From Ctenosaura bakeri (Eukaryota; Chordata; Lepidosauria; Squamata; Iguanidae): a DNA stretch of 64,000 nucleotides. The stretch is from positions 62,001 to 126,000 of the forward strand of contig CAOLHI010000928.1 of NCBI GenBank assembly GCA_948474755.1, read 5' to 3'. The notes below the pieces were generated by a model that saw only the letters and a program-made list of their open reading frames with translations, was not told the origin of the DNA and made no database searches. The stretch's first letter is position 1. Every line of letters begins with the position of its first letter. A program made the position numbers and the translations under genes. This document shows positions 30,590-43,100 of the stretch, in pieces.

Positions 30590-31107
30590 TGTACTCTTGA
30601 ATCCTGTGTCCAGTTCTGGGTACCCCAATTCAAGGAGGACCTGGTCAACCTGGAGCAAGTCCAGAGGAGGGCGACCAAAATGGTGAGAGGCCTGGAAGCC
30701 AGGAAGCCCTATGAGGATAGACTTAGAGAGCTGGGGATGTTTAGTCTGCAGAAGAGAAGGTTGAGAGGGGACATGATGGCCATGTTTGAATATTTGGAGG
30801 GATGCCACGTAGAGGAAGGAGAGGGCTGGTTTTCTGCTGCTCCAGAGACCAGGACAAGGAGCAATGGATTCAAGCTGCAGGAAAGGAGATTCCACCTGAA
30901 CCTCAGGAAGAACTTCCTGACGGTCAGGGCTGTCTGGCAGTGGAATCTGCTGCCTCGGAGTGGAGTGGAGTCTCCTTCCTTGGAGGTTTTTAAGCAGAGG
31001 CTGGATGGCCATCTGTCAGGAGTGCTTTGAGGGGGTTCCTGCATGGCAGGGGGTCGGACTGAATGGCCCCTGGGTTCTCTTCCAACTCTGTATTTCTATG
31101 ATTCTAT
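30590..31107 (+). mobile_element. CR1 LINE, 5'-truncated copy
   Basis: Encodes from 'ESCVQFWVPQFKEDLVNLEQ' through [20 protein letters not shown] to [12 protein letters not shown], with the 3' tail 'tttctatgattctat'. Confidence 0.93.
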
Positions 31108-31194
31108 ACAAAACCAGTAAACAACAATCATTCAAAGCAACTGTAAGGAGAATCCTTTAACGTACAGTTCCACTTTGGCTCATAAAGCCCCTAA

Positions 31195-31560
31195 CAGAGA
31201 AGCTCCTTTTGCAAAGGTCTTCTTACAACCACCCAGCCTGTTCCTTCTCTTCTGTCAAGCTGGAAGGGTTTTTAGCAGCAACGGCACTGGGAGGATGGAG
31301 AGCTGAGACAGACTTTCAATACCAGGTTGCAAGAGCATGCCTGCAGTAAGCAATGCAATAAGCTTGAGTCGTGAAAGAATGGGATTTGCTGTGGCTGATC
31401 CTACTAAAACTGTGTGTGCCCCCCTACAACAGGCAAGAGAAAGAGTAGCTGTCTCCAGAATCCCTTACTGAGAGCATGCCCAAACAGAAAGAGAGGAAAC
31501 TGGAGAGCAAATAAGCCTGCTTCTCAGCTATACCAAGCACGTTAAAATAGTATAGATCTG
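31195..31560 (+). repeat. uninterrupted copy of the repeat split at 21.9–23.1 kb
   Basis: Shows the continuous order 'ttgcaaaggtcttctta', 'caagctggaagggtttttag', 'caggttgcaagagcatgcctgc', 'gtagctgtctccagaatcc'. It serves as the empty-site reference for the LTR at 22037–22885. Confidence 0.65.
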
Positions 31561-31685
31561 AGTTTGGTTACCCAGATGGAAATCATACAAGTGGCAGCTA
31601 GTCAAAGGAAAAACAAAATCGTCCCTGCATTTTGGAAGCTTTCAAGTGCTGTTGAAAAGGTTCAGAATGTTTCTGGATGACGCGA

Positions 31686-31755
31686 TGATTCCACTTTCAA
31701 CATCCTCTGGAATCCTGGGGTTTGCAGTTTCGGGAGGGGCTGCAGAAATGGCCAT
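31686..31755. mobile_element. foldback MITE fragment, copy 13
   Basis: Part of the left arm ('gattccactttcaacatcct … cagtttcgggaggggc') is joined directly to the right terminus 'tgcagaaatggcc'. Internally deleted. Confidence 0.8.
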
Positions 31756-32114
31756 AGTGTGAGAATGAACTTTGAACAAAATAAATCCTTCTCAGTTGTC
31801 ACAGCCTCAAAGCTCTAACAGAGCTCTCATGCCAAGTGTCCTATTATGTCTTTGCTGTGTCTGGAAGACCCACCACTGGGAAGAGTTCCTCCTCCAGATT
31901 AACTAAAAAGAACAAAACTATTATATCGATACATTTCGCGTAGGTGATGTTTCCAGCAGACAACACCCCAAACATCTGAACCATAGCCATGCCCGTATAT
32001 CTATGTATGTACATATATATGAATGAGAGGCATATCCTGAGATGGTCTTGTGGGCTGGAGTTCCAAAGACCCAACAACCCCCCCACTCACCCACCTCTTG
32101 AAATTAACGAAGCG

Positions 32115-33749
32115 ACGCAAGATGCAGTGAGAGCTTTAATTGTACTCCGCTCTTGGCACTGTACAAAGAAACATTTACAGAGATCCACAGTGGTTTGGTT
32201 AATATTTACATCTGCTTCCAGAATTTCCTCCCTAGCTCTGCTTCTGACTCAGAAGTTCGTCTGCACCAAAAGCATCCCCCGCAGCCTTCCCCCTTCCCTC
32301 TCGGGCCACTTTTGGGAGGTGCTTCAGGTGGGTAACTGAAACAGCTCAGAGCCATTTTGTGCGGCTCTACAGTATATCAAACTGTCCTTCCTTCTTTGGG
32401 AATCAGGCCCGGGGGAAGGGGAGTAGGCAAATAGTCTTCCTCAGTTTCTCTTTTCTTCCCACTCACACACCCACTGCCGCCGCCTCCTCCCAAACCTTCT
32501 CACGACATACTTTGCACCTTCTTTGACTTCCAACAACATCTTTTGATGCCTCCACACTCATGGCACTTTCTCTGCTTTCCCTAAGCCTTCTGTGACATCC
32601 CTTAAACCTTCTGCATTCACTGTGATCCCCTTTCAGTAGTCCAGAGCACACCAGCTGCTCTACAGGCCTATGGCGGTCAACTCAAAATGCTACATCAAAA
32701 TGAACCTCAATCCTCCCCCCGCTTTCAAAGATTGCCACTCGCTGACCATTTAGGTTCTCCTGTACCTTTTCTGGGGATTGGGAGGGGGGAGGAAGGCCTT
32801 AATTCCTCCTGTCTAAAGTAGAGCTACTGTAAAAGGCACAAGAACCCCAGATCAGTGGGGGGGGGGTGTGAACTGTGTTCTCCCATTTCCCCAATGGCTC
32901 AAGAACTTATGGCTTTTGCTTCACCCGGTCAAGACTCAGACTGGCTTTTAAATATACATAACATACACGCCACAAAACCAAATTCATTAAAAAAAAAAGG
33001 AGAAGCCAATCTGAATTTTGAAAAATACACTGAAATGGAAGTACAAAAAGAGTTCCCTACAAACTTATTCAAATAATAATAAAAAAAGATTAAATACTTG
33101 GCAGGTCATGACAATTCACAAAGGGAATGTACAACAACAACAACAAAAATACAGAATTCCAGTCAAGAAGAAGGAAACTTTTTGAACTCGAGAGTCTGTT
33201 TTCTTGAGAAAAGTGGGCATCCGGCTTTTGAAGGCCTTTCTCTGGTATAAATGCTGGAGTCATCCTGTTGGCTTTTAATTAAGGCTGCTTCAAATTAAGC
33301 GTGCTGGGATCACTGTGTAAATCTGAAATCACGCTCTAAGTCTATTTCAAATCATCATTTTACAGTGTTGATCTGGGGAGAAAAGCAGGCTTTCAAAGTG
33401 AAGCTGCTCTAAGTCCTCCGGGGGTCAAACCTTCATAATTTACAATTTTCCCAGTGAAAACTCCAGTGGTAGCAGTGATGCTATTATTTCACTTTCAAAA
33501 TAAACTGAAAGGTTATGCTATAACCCAGAAGGCGGGCCCTAAATCTGCTCTCCTCGAACAGACTCCAGTTCAACAAATGGTTTGCTGAAAACCAATAGCT
33601 GCCATAAACATAAAAAACAACAAACAACAGAAACCACACAGACATTTCAGAAGGAGTAACCCCATCCCGCCCCACCATTCTCACATTACAAGGAAAGAAA
33701 ATGTACACTTTATTTATAAATAAACAGTGGAGAAGGGTTTCCATCTCCT
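32115..33749 (-). other. NET1: putative NET1 3' UTR
   Basis: Repeat-poor sequence directly downstream of the NET1 stop, unlike the repeat-filled flanks. Candidate polyadenylation signals on the minus strand are AATAAA just after the stop (plus-strand 'tttatt', 33710–33715), ATTAAA near 33273, and ATTAAA at 32134–32139. The last gives a 1.6 kb 3' UTR, which I favour because repeat-poor sequence extends to about there. Inferred. Confidence 0.45.
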
Positions 33750-34156
33750 TTAGACAAGGGTCTCTTTCCGTTTGCCACTGAGCTGGGTTTTCTCTCGTGT
33801 CCTCCGCAGCCCCGAATGCACCCGGTACATCTTGGCACACCTGGATTCCTCGTTTGTGTCCATCACAGGGTGGCCCTCGGGTGTGTTCTCGTCGAGCTCC
33901 ACGTGAATGCTGCCAGAGAGCGTGGACTGCCTCCTCAGGATTTTGGCACCAGGCAGAGAGGGACTGTTGTCTTCTGCTTCCTCGCTGAGCTCCGGCAGCT
34001 CTTTGAGCTCAGAAGGCACGACCGTCGGCTGGTAGGGTGCGATGGCGGTACGGATGCAGTTGAACCACTGCTGCTTGTGGAAAACATCGTTGGCCTGCAG
34101 CGTGTGGGACTGGCCTAGGGTGGGGTCCCTGAAGCGGACTCGGAAGATATTTTTGG
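33750..34156 (-). CDS. NET1: NET1 exon 10 (end of PH domain, tail, stop)
   Basis: The acceptor CTAG precedes 34156. Begins with KNIFRVRFRDP after a codon shared with exon 9, contains FHKQQWFNCI (W438), then a variable acidic tail and SGKRKETLV before TAA at 33750–33752. Confidence 0.96.
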
Positions 34157-37100
34157 CTAGAAAGGGGAAATAAAAGGAGATGTCTCAGGTGCTGTGAAAC
34201 AAACCTGACACAAGTGGCTTCATTCCCATGAGGAAGATCCAAGAGTAACAAACTGACTGCCTATCATTTTGCTATAGTGTAGGGGTGAGCAAACTGAGCA
34301 GCCACAGGTAGCCCCTAAACTCCATGTTGTGGTTCTTGAAGCACCCCAGCAGTTCCCCCCTCGAACGATTCTGAATTAAAATTCTGGCATAGTTTTTGGT
34401 TATTCTAAGCCCCCAAACCGCACAGAAAGTCCTCCAGATGCATGAAAATATCCCAAGCTCCATCTCTGCAAGACTACCCCCAAACAATCTGTTTTCCTTT
34501 GAAGTCCCTCTCAAAATGGCAACAGGAAATGATGTGCTATTACTTCCTGTCACCATTTTGAGAGAGACTGCAAAGGAAAACAGAGGTGTTTGGTCTGGCT
34601 GGAAGGGGGCACAACCCACGGGGGAATGTGTGGGTGGGGAATTAAATCCTCTAGCCTCTGCATTGTTGTCCATTCCTCCAATAGTGTGATCAGGTCCATA
34701 TACCAAGCAGGAAGTCTCTTACATTAGCAAGTTCTGAACCTGACTGCCTGTCTAAGTCTAAGAAAGTACACACCGAAAGGAAGAAAGAAAATGGCTAGAA
34801 GAGAGGGAGAAGGGGGATATCTAGGGAGAAAACTCCTAGGAGGCAACAGCAGGGTACAAAAAGCATTGAGGCTGGTTAGAGACACCAGTATCTAGTATAA
34901 CACCAGTACAAGACATCTGGAAGGTACCAGGTTGGGAAAGGCTGCCTTCCAATAATCTCTCTTCTCTCAAAAAAACACAGCACATCTGATTAGTGGATTT
35001 CACAGTGCAGAGAACAATTTCTGAGCTTGAGCTCTTTCTGCCAAGACATCTAGTCCATTTGTAAAGAGTGGTATGTATGGCAAGATAGCATCATCACAAT
35101 GAAGGGAAAATGAGTAGTATTTCCCAGGGAGCTGCAAAAGTGCTGATGGATAAGAATCAAAATCCTAAAAAGATTTAGAGTACTACATACTAAAAAAAAA
35201 ATCCCCTAAAAAAATAGAAACATTTTTAGAAGGTGGTTTCCAGCTTTCCTAATAGACTATAGGTAACACTACATTAAAAAAAAAACTACTCTAGTTACAA
35301 ATACTCATCAACTGCTTTCACTGTTACTCTTCCAAAGATACCAATTGCTGGGTCTTACAGGTGAGAAATTATACCCTTTTATCTTGCAAAGAGCATATTA
35401 AAAGTTCCCAGTCTGTGTCTTGGGAACGCTTGACCTGCATCTGGATCACGATACACCATGTGCAGGATCAATTCACGACTGAAAAGTTCTGAGTTTGGCA
35501 AGCTGCAATTGGGGCTTGAACTGAAGCGAGCAAAGACCCACGCGAGACACCAAAATCCAGCAAAAGAAAAGAACAATCCAGACTCAGCAATCTCTCAAGC
35601 AAGGCTGACACAACAGCCTTCGGATAAAGGGGGAGGGGGGATTTGCTTCCTACCTTTATCAGAATTGCCAAAGGCTCCTCGAAATGATCCTCCCATTTTC
35701 ACATCCCCATCCTGCAAATCCTCCAGCACCAGATCCTGAACAGGTATTGGCTGTCGGTATACTTGATAAGAATGGCGTTCGTTGCGTGTCACAGGTCGAG
35801 TCAGAACCAAGATCTCTTGGAAGAGGAAGACATAGAGTTTCTAAAGAGAGGGAAAGAGATAAAGCTTTGTGTGAACACTTCAGTAAACATCAGAGTCACA
35901 CACGTTTTAGGTAGAAGTACTTCACAGAGGTACTTCAACATTTATAATTAGCTTAATCCCCAGCTTCTCTAGTTAAACAAGCCAAGCGGGGAAAGAATTC
36001 TGCCCAAGACCCTGGAGAGCTGCTGGCAATCAGAGTAAACAATGCTGGATTAAAACAGACCAACAATCTGGCTCAAGATAAAGCAGCGTCATCTAACATA
36101 AGCCCTTTTGCTCTCTTATCTGTCCTGTATTCACAGCAAGGCTACTTCCAGGTCAGACTGGGACAATGCACAATGCCGACATTGCATCATTGAAGATAAC
36201 GGCCTTTTCCCCATCGGGGCACCACTCCCACAGGAGAGATTCCTTCTTCAGATCCTCTGGTTATTGAATGCTCCTCTCAGTGAAGTTGGATAGGTTTCAC
36301 CATCATAATCACCACCTCCACCATCATATTTTGGGCACTAGATTAAGATGTTTCTCTACTTCCAGAAGTTCGGGCAGCAAAGTTAGTGGGTCGTTTTCAC
36401 ATCAGGCTTACGCCAACTGATTATCCCTGTAATTTGTTCTTGTACTTTTTTACTTTTCATTTTGCATACTTCAATTGTGGTAAAATCCTCTCTCTTAGGA
36501 AAAGGTGTTCAGATTTTTAACGCTAATACTAATAAGGAGGACTGAATGGGAAGGAGACTCTTTGGCAGACATCTTCCCACAGCCAAAAATACCTGCAGAA
36601 CCCAATTTAGGCAAGCCAAATCACAGGTGTTACATTTCAGTTCTGTTGGCTTTCCAACATGCTAGCAACTAATGGGAGGAATGCAGAAAAATGTAGAATC
36701 GTTCATCAGATGCAACAAACAGAAACCCAAAGAGAGTAATCATTCAGCCATTTTTGATAGGCAGCTGACCTTGAAGTCTAATCATTTCAAAAACCATAAT
36801 GCAAGATGGCCAACCACAATTTTTTTCCTAGTTCCAACAGCCAAGGAGACACAAAACAGTTTTGACTACAAGAGATTAAGCTATGGGAAGATGGTGTGCT
36901 CAAAGCAGGGAGGAAGGCCAAGAAACCGTTCTAGTCCCAGTTCTTATTTCTGAGAAGCCAACCTTTAACAGAGTCATATTAATTATGAAAATTGTCAGTT
37001 TTCTTCAACACAGGCGATTGCAAGGGCTCATGCATGACATCAGGAGGATTGCTCAGAAATCACTTCTTGACCCCACCGTAAAATGCATAATGTGCTTTCT

Positions 37101-40100
37101 ATGGTAATTCTGTGCTAATTATTTTGCAACTACCTCTTAGATGCTAGTCCTATTTTTCCTCTTAGGGGAGCCCAGAGGTGCCTTCTAAGGGGTTCCTTAT
37201 CACTCCACCCTAAACTTGGCGCCAAGGGCTAGAAAAGGGAAGGAATTTTAATTCTGACACAGCAAGGCACTGTTACTTGGTGGTTAAAATGTGTTGTGAG
37301 TCTTGGGAGTGTAAAAAGAAGAAGCGTAACAGCAGTAGATGCTGCTGCCCTATTTCCACTTTAGCTTTATTTCTACTGACTTCTACTGACTACACACTCC
37401 ACCAAGAATTTGAGACACGATAACATCCACCGCAAATTTCATCTAAGGTAAGGAATAGCGTGGCCCTTCAGAAGATGACAGGACTACAACTCCCAGTGCT
37501 TCTCACCACTAGCTAAGGCTGCTGGGATTTGAAGTTCAACAACTTCTGGATGGCCATGTTTCCCACCCTGATCTGCTTTGCTGGGTAGCCCTTAACAATT
37601 CTTGGCTCTAAGACGGCACAGCCACATTGTAACTCCTGCCTTTTTAGAGATACTTACATGGCCATTCTTGTTCTTCAGCTCGCCATGGCACAGGAGCACT
37701 TTGCTGGCTTCGATCCGTGGGTCTCTCTGTTTCTCATCAAGGTACTCCAGCTTGTCGATATAGTACTGGCATTCAGACTCGCCCTTCTTCAAGTTGATGT
37801 CAGAGAGGACTCCTTGGATTATGGAGATCTACAAGCAAAGTGGGGCCACCAATCAGTGATTTGACAACTGAAGTCAGGATGTGTTAAGCAGAGATCTCGG
37901 CACAGGTGATGTTCTGATAAGAGGAGGAAGGTGGTGTTGCGTGACTGCAGGCGGCAGTGAGAGTTTCGTTCAAACACCTCATTGCTCAATGAGAACTGCA
38001 TTACGTCGGCTCAACAGGAACTGGTTGAGACATTTTGGAGCTGGAATGGAAAACTCCACAGGCACCCTTTTACACGCTGGGGTACAACACTCACAGGGAC
38101 TTCTGCACACAAACCGCACTGAAATGAGCCAAAGCCATGCACAAGCTGCACCAATGTGCTTGCACAGCCCCTGCTCATCTCCGCTGGCACGAGGACGGGG
38201 GGGGGCTCTTCCAACTGGATTCCATGGGATAGGTCTGCCTGCCCCTTTCTTTGCCAGATGCCAGCGTGTCAAACTTAATGCTGTCTAATAATCAACCATC
38301 TCACGCTAGTGCTCAAAGAAGACTGCTATGAGACATGTCATGGGAGTCACAACTGTGCTTCAGAAAAATTACTTTTTTGGACTGTGCTGGCCATGGGATC
38401 CTGGATACTATAGTTCAGAAACATAACTGTCCCAAGCTCTGACCATTTCCAGCTAATCTGAACTACAATTCAGCAAGTTGCATCTACATTTTCATGGGGC
38501 AGAACCAGTGATTGGTTCCACAGGGATTTCCCTGAAATCTCTGAAGCCTGGAGCTGGTAATCCATAGCCACTTACTGCTTCTTCCAGAATCTGAACATCC
38601 GGATGGTCATTCGGTGTATGCCTAAGGATTTCCTTCAAGAGAAGTGGGTACTTCACCAGGCGACTCCGAGGGATATCCAGAAAGCTCCAGAGGTCTAGCT
38701 TGCGACTGAAAGGAGATTCAAGGCAACGCTGGAGGAAGTCCTGGACTCTGCGGTCTTGCTTCTTCTGGTCCAGAAGGGCTTTAGCTGCCAACTGGTTACT
38801 ACAATAGGCCTTGTAGGCATTCAGCCCTGGTAACTAGAAAGACATACAATGACAGAACATTTCTCAGCTGCTACTTCAAACCCAGTGACCTCTTCAAATG
38901 ACTCAGGCAGTCCCTAACTGGGTACTCTGCAGTATTAGATCTGAAACTAAGGAACTGCAATTATGCAACTTCCACTTCGCTCATACAAGAGACAGGGGAA
39001 GAGCAAGAGAGGGACCCATCAGACATCCAGTTCCTCTGAAGTTCATAGCTGCATCTGGTTTAAGGAAAACCAGTGCAACCTCACATCTGAAGATATCCAA
39101 AGATGTACAGTATTCACATTATACTCCTCCCATTTTGAAGGGAGACCTTGTAAATGCCATTGTCTCATCATACAAAATTCTTTCCCAATTTAAGCCTGCA
39201 ATAAATATTACAGACCCTTCCATCTCTTTCGTAACGCTCAGCTTTTATATAGTTTATTTCAAGTGTTCAGGTTGTAATACTAGTAAAGCTCCCCAAAAGG
39301 TAGACTGGTATTATAATACAGATGGGTGGCTCAGATGTGATATGCTGCTAATGTTAATTTGAGATCAACAATAGGAGGCACAAAATCAAAATAGATATAA
39401 CTTAAGCCAGACGAGTTTATTATGCAAACAAAACCCACACCAAAGTACATCAGATCCTATGGCTTTTTAGTCAAAAATCCTGACAGCTGAGATCTCAGAG
39501 GAAACTGGATGACAACCAGTTAAGAGTAACTCACCCATTTAACGAGGATGGGCCCAATCTGCTCCACTGTCCCATCTGGCCTTGTTGCTTCTCCCAGTCT
39601 TGCCAGAAAGTCTGTTAACACACATAAAAGGACATTGGCATCATTCCTGAGATACATATCTAGAAGCCCACATGCCAAAGCAGAGTGCTGGGAATGAGTG
39701 TGAGCCTTTTACAATCTCAAGTCTGCACCATAGAGAATATCTCTTCCCATTGTGCAGGGAAGACCTGTCAGTCACTGAAAAGGAAGGTAGCTGAAACAGA
39801 ATGCTGGGCTATCTCTGTTATAGAACCGGCCCTAGTGGGAACTGCACTGTGATTTTACTTATTTACTTTGGTTGCCATGTAAAAAACGTTTTTTCAAAAA
39901 GCAGTTCTATGGTATTTTGAATGGCTAGAAAGCTTTTTATGTGGGATTTTTATATGGCTGTTTTGTCTAGATGTGGTATTGTTTTTACAGGGAAAGGCAC
40001 ATTCGACTGATCAGTCTGTTACGACGTGTTTCGCAAGCTGCTTTGAGTTATCTGTGCACAGCAAAGAATGTACTGTATTAAAATAAAGGCATGGACTTGA

Positions 40101-43100
40101 GCCTTGACTATAGCAGGGAGAAGAGTTTACCTTCATGCAAAGGGATATAGGAGTCCAAGTCCCCAAAGATGTGAGTCAGTTCTTCTTCGGACATAATGGA
40201 CAGCTTCAACATGGGGTCATGGTAAGCCTGTCAACAAACAGGGGTGCGAATTAGCCAACAGAAGACCTAAGAGAGCACAGCAATCTGGAGTAGCAAGTCA
40301 GAGCTTAGAGGCAGAGTACATGCTTTGTTTTCAGAAGATCCTAGGCCCAGTGAAGCCACTGAAAGACTCCTGTCTGAAACACTAGAGAGTGGCTGCCAGC
40401 CAGGGTAGATGAAACTGACCAACTCTTTATACGGCTGGCCCAGCAGAGCTGTAATTTCAGTGTCCCAAAGCAGAATGGGCAAAGTACAGTACTCCAGATG
40501 CTCCCATCAAACAAAATAGCACAGCTAATGGTAAGGCATGCTGGGAATTGCAACTGAACAACTGTTAGAGCCTCTATTTTGCCCTCATTCACTCTAATAA
40601 AAACTCCCAAAGGATTCTGGAATTGTTCTGGAGAAAAGGGCAGGCATCTTATCACAGCAAGCTGGGGCTATACCCTGAACTTCTTTGCTATTAGGGGAGG
40701 GAAGGAGTATAGGCCGAGTGCTCAGTCTTGCAGATTTAATCTTCTAGCCTGAGGCTCTTAAGACAACACATACACTTCTATTCTCCCCATAAAAACCAAC
40801 AAAGTCTGTATGGAAGTTCAGCATTTCTGCTGAGGGATGTAGCCTGTGAATCATCTCACTGACATTCAGCCATCAATTAAAGAGCAGCCAGCATACCTAC
40901 TACTGCAAGGAATATGTTATGATCAGTGTCTTTAATGGAACAACAGGCAGAGTTTACTCCTTTGCAGAATGTTGGTGGCTCAGTCCAGTATAACTATTGC
41001 GGCATGGTTTAAGAAGTATCTTTATTCATCCATGAAGGCATCACTGGTAGCCTTTATAGGGCAGTGTATTGACTGGTCATGTGATAAAACAGAGGGAAAT
41101 CAAGTAGAGGGAAAAGACCAACCTTTCTGGCAAGCTTCAGGTCCTCAATCAAATCCTGCTCACCCCGGGACATTTCGTATATCGCCTGTAGAATTGAAAA
41201 AAAATGGCAAACTATCAGGTCTCCATCTTACTGCCCTGGAACTCCAACCAAAGTCAAGGCTATAACATTTCTAGCTATGGATGAATGGAGACACTATTCC
41301 ACTGCCCATTTACACCAAAATGGCAGAAGGTGAACCAGTCCAGCCCCACCAGTATCAGCAAACACACTTCAGCTCAAGAAGGAAGTCCTTTTGGAGGCCC
41401 AGGAGAAGGGAAGCTCAACGGTCAGCTTGCTATACATACACACACACCCCTCCACCTTGGCTCAGCAGGCACATAGAAAGGGAAGATTTGAATCACCACT
41501 GAGAAAAGCAAACTCCACGTCACACCAGAAAGCTCTGAAGCCCGCAAGCTGAGCCAAGTTAAATACTCTCTACAGGGACTTGCACTCCACTTCAACCTGA
41601 AGTGCTCAATTCCCTCAAAGGGTTGAACTTTGGCCCTCTTCATCTCTTTTGCTGTGTAAGTCACCAGTAATAAGGCTTCTTTTTTGTTTGGGTCCTGAGT
41701 GAAACCATAGACTGGCATTTGTGCCTTCATCATTCTTGTGTTTGTTCTTAAGGATACTACGGCCTGTGCTGAGACTTCGGTACCAGAAGATAATTTTTTT
41801 TAGGAGCAGAAATTTTGGAGAGTCACTTCAAAGATGCAGGAGGGAATGAAGAAATTGTTGTTGCTGTCCTCAGCTTTATTTATACTTCCCCTTTCCCCCA
41901 AAGCTGAGGAAAAGACAATTCTTTAAAATGTCTCCATTACCACTTGCTACACCACCATCAGTCTCCAGGAGATGTAACATGGAAATTGAAGACCCTTGCT
42001 CAGAGTGAATATATTTAAGCAGTTCTTCACCAATGCATATCTCTTCCCATCTCTTCCCATTGTGTAGGGAAGACCTAATCTGCATGGTTTAATCTAAGCA
42101 TCAGACTTGGGGCTTCAAGGGTTTTGCTAATTAAGAAACTGTGGCCCTGAATTCAAACAGGCCCTCTATCTGCCAAGAAACTACCCATAGCTTGCTGTTG
42201 TCTTAGCAGCAGCCTACCTCTTGGCGTTTGATCTCTTTTGCACTCAGCATCTCTTTCATACTGACATCCAGTGTCTCCGACCAAAGCGCACTGTTCCTCC
42301 TTTTCGGAGGCGTGGGGACAGTTGACCGGCTCCACGACTTCTGAGTGCTGCCCGGAGATTTGCTGTCACCACGAAGGGAGAATGACTAAGAGGGGGAAAA
42401 AAAACAATTTATTTGTACAAAGTTGTGATTATGAGTAGCTCTTTAAAGTACTTCCATAGATATGCCACAGAAAAACAGCTGCAGAGAATTTCACACAAAA
42501 TGAGGTGGACATGTGTTTATTGAACATGATGAGAGCCTCTAAATCAGAGGTCAGCAACTGTGTGAGGTCCTGGAGCCCATTTCCCCTATAGAGAACTCTG
42601 TGGGTCCCCACAGCAAGTTCCATTTTCCTCTCCAGTACCTCGCAAAATAGCAACAGGAAGTGATGTCATATCGTCACCATTTTGAGTGTGACTTCAGAAG
42701 AAAACAGAAGTATTAGGAGCCTGGACTCAATGACCCATCATACCTCTTCCAACTCAATGATCCCATGATTCTAGAACACCTGCAAGAATATCTTTCAAGT
42801 GGTCATGTATACTTTGTTCAAAACAAAGCCTAATGGAGTACAACAGATCTCTCTGTTTCACTGCCTTGTTGGGGCTTGACAAGGCAGATAAGTTCTCAGG
42901 CACCTGGCATAGGCCTCAGGACAGGAAAGCTGGATTGCTGTAAGACCCCTCCTTCTTAACTGTTCCGATCACCTCTGCCTCAGAGGGAGAGAAATTGCTC
43001 ATCCTCCTGGTTTTCTTTAAAATCCCGCCTTCCCTTCTTCCCCAACACCAGTTCAAATCTCTGCTGAAGTTTAGGGTTAATCTCACAGAACTGGCTGCGA

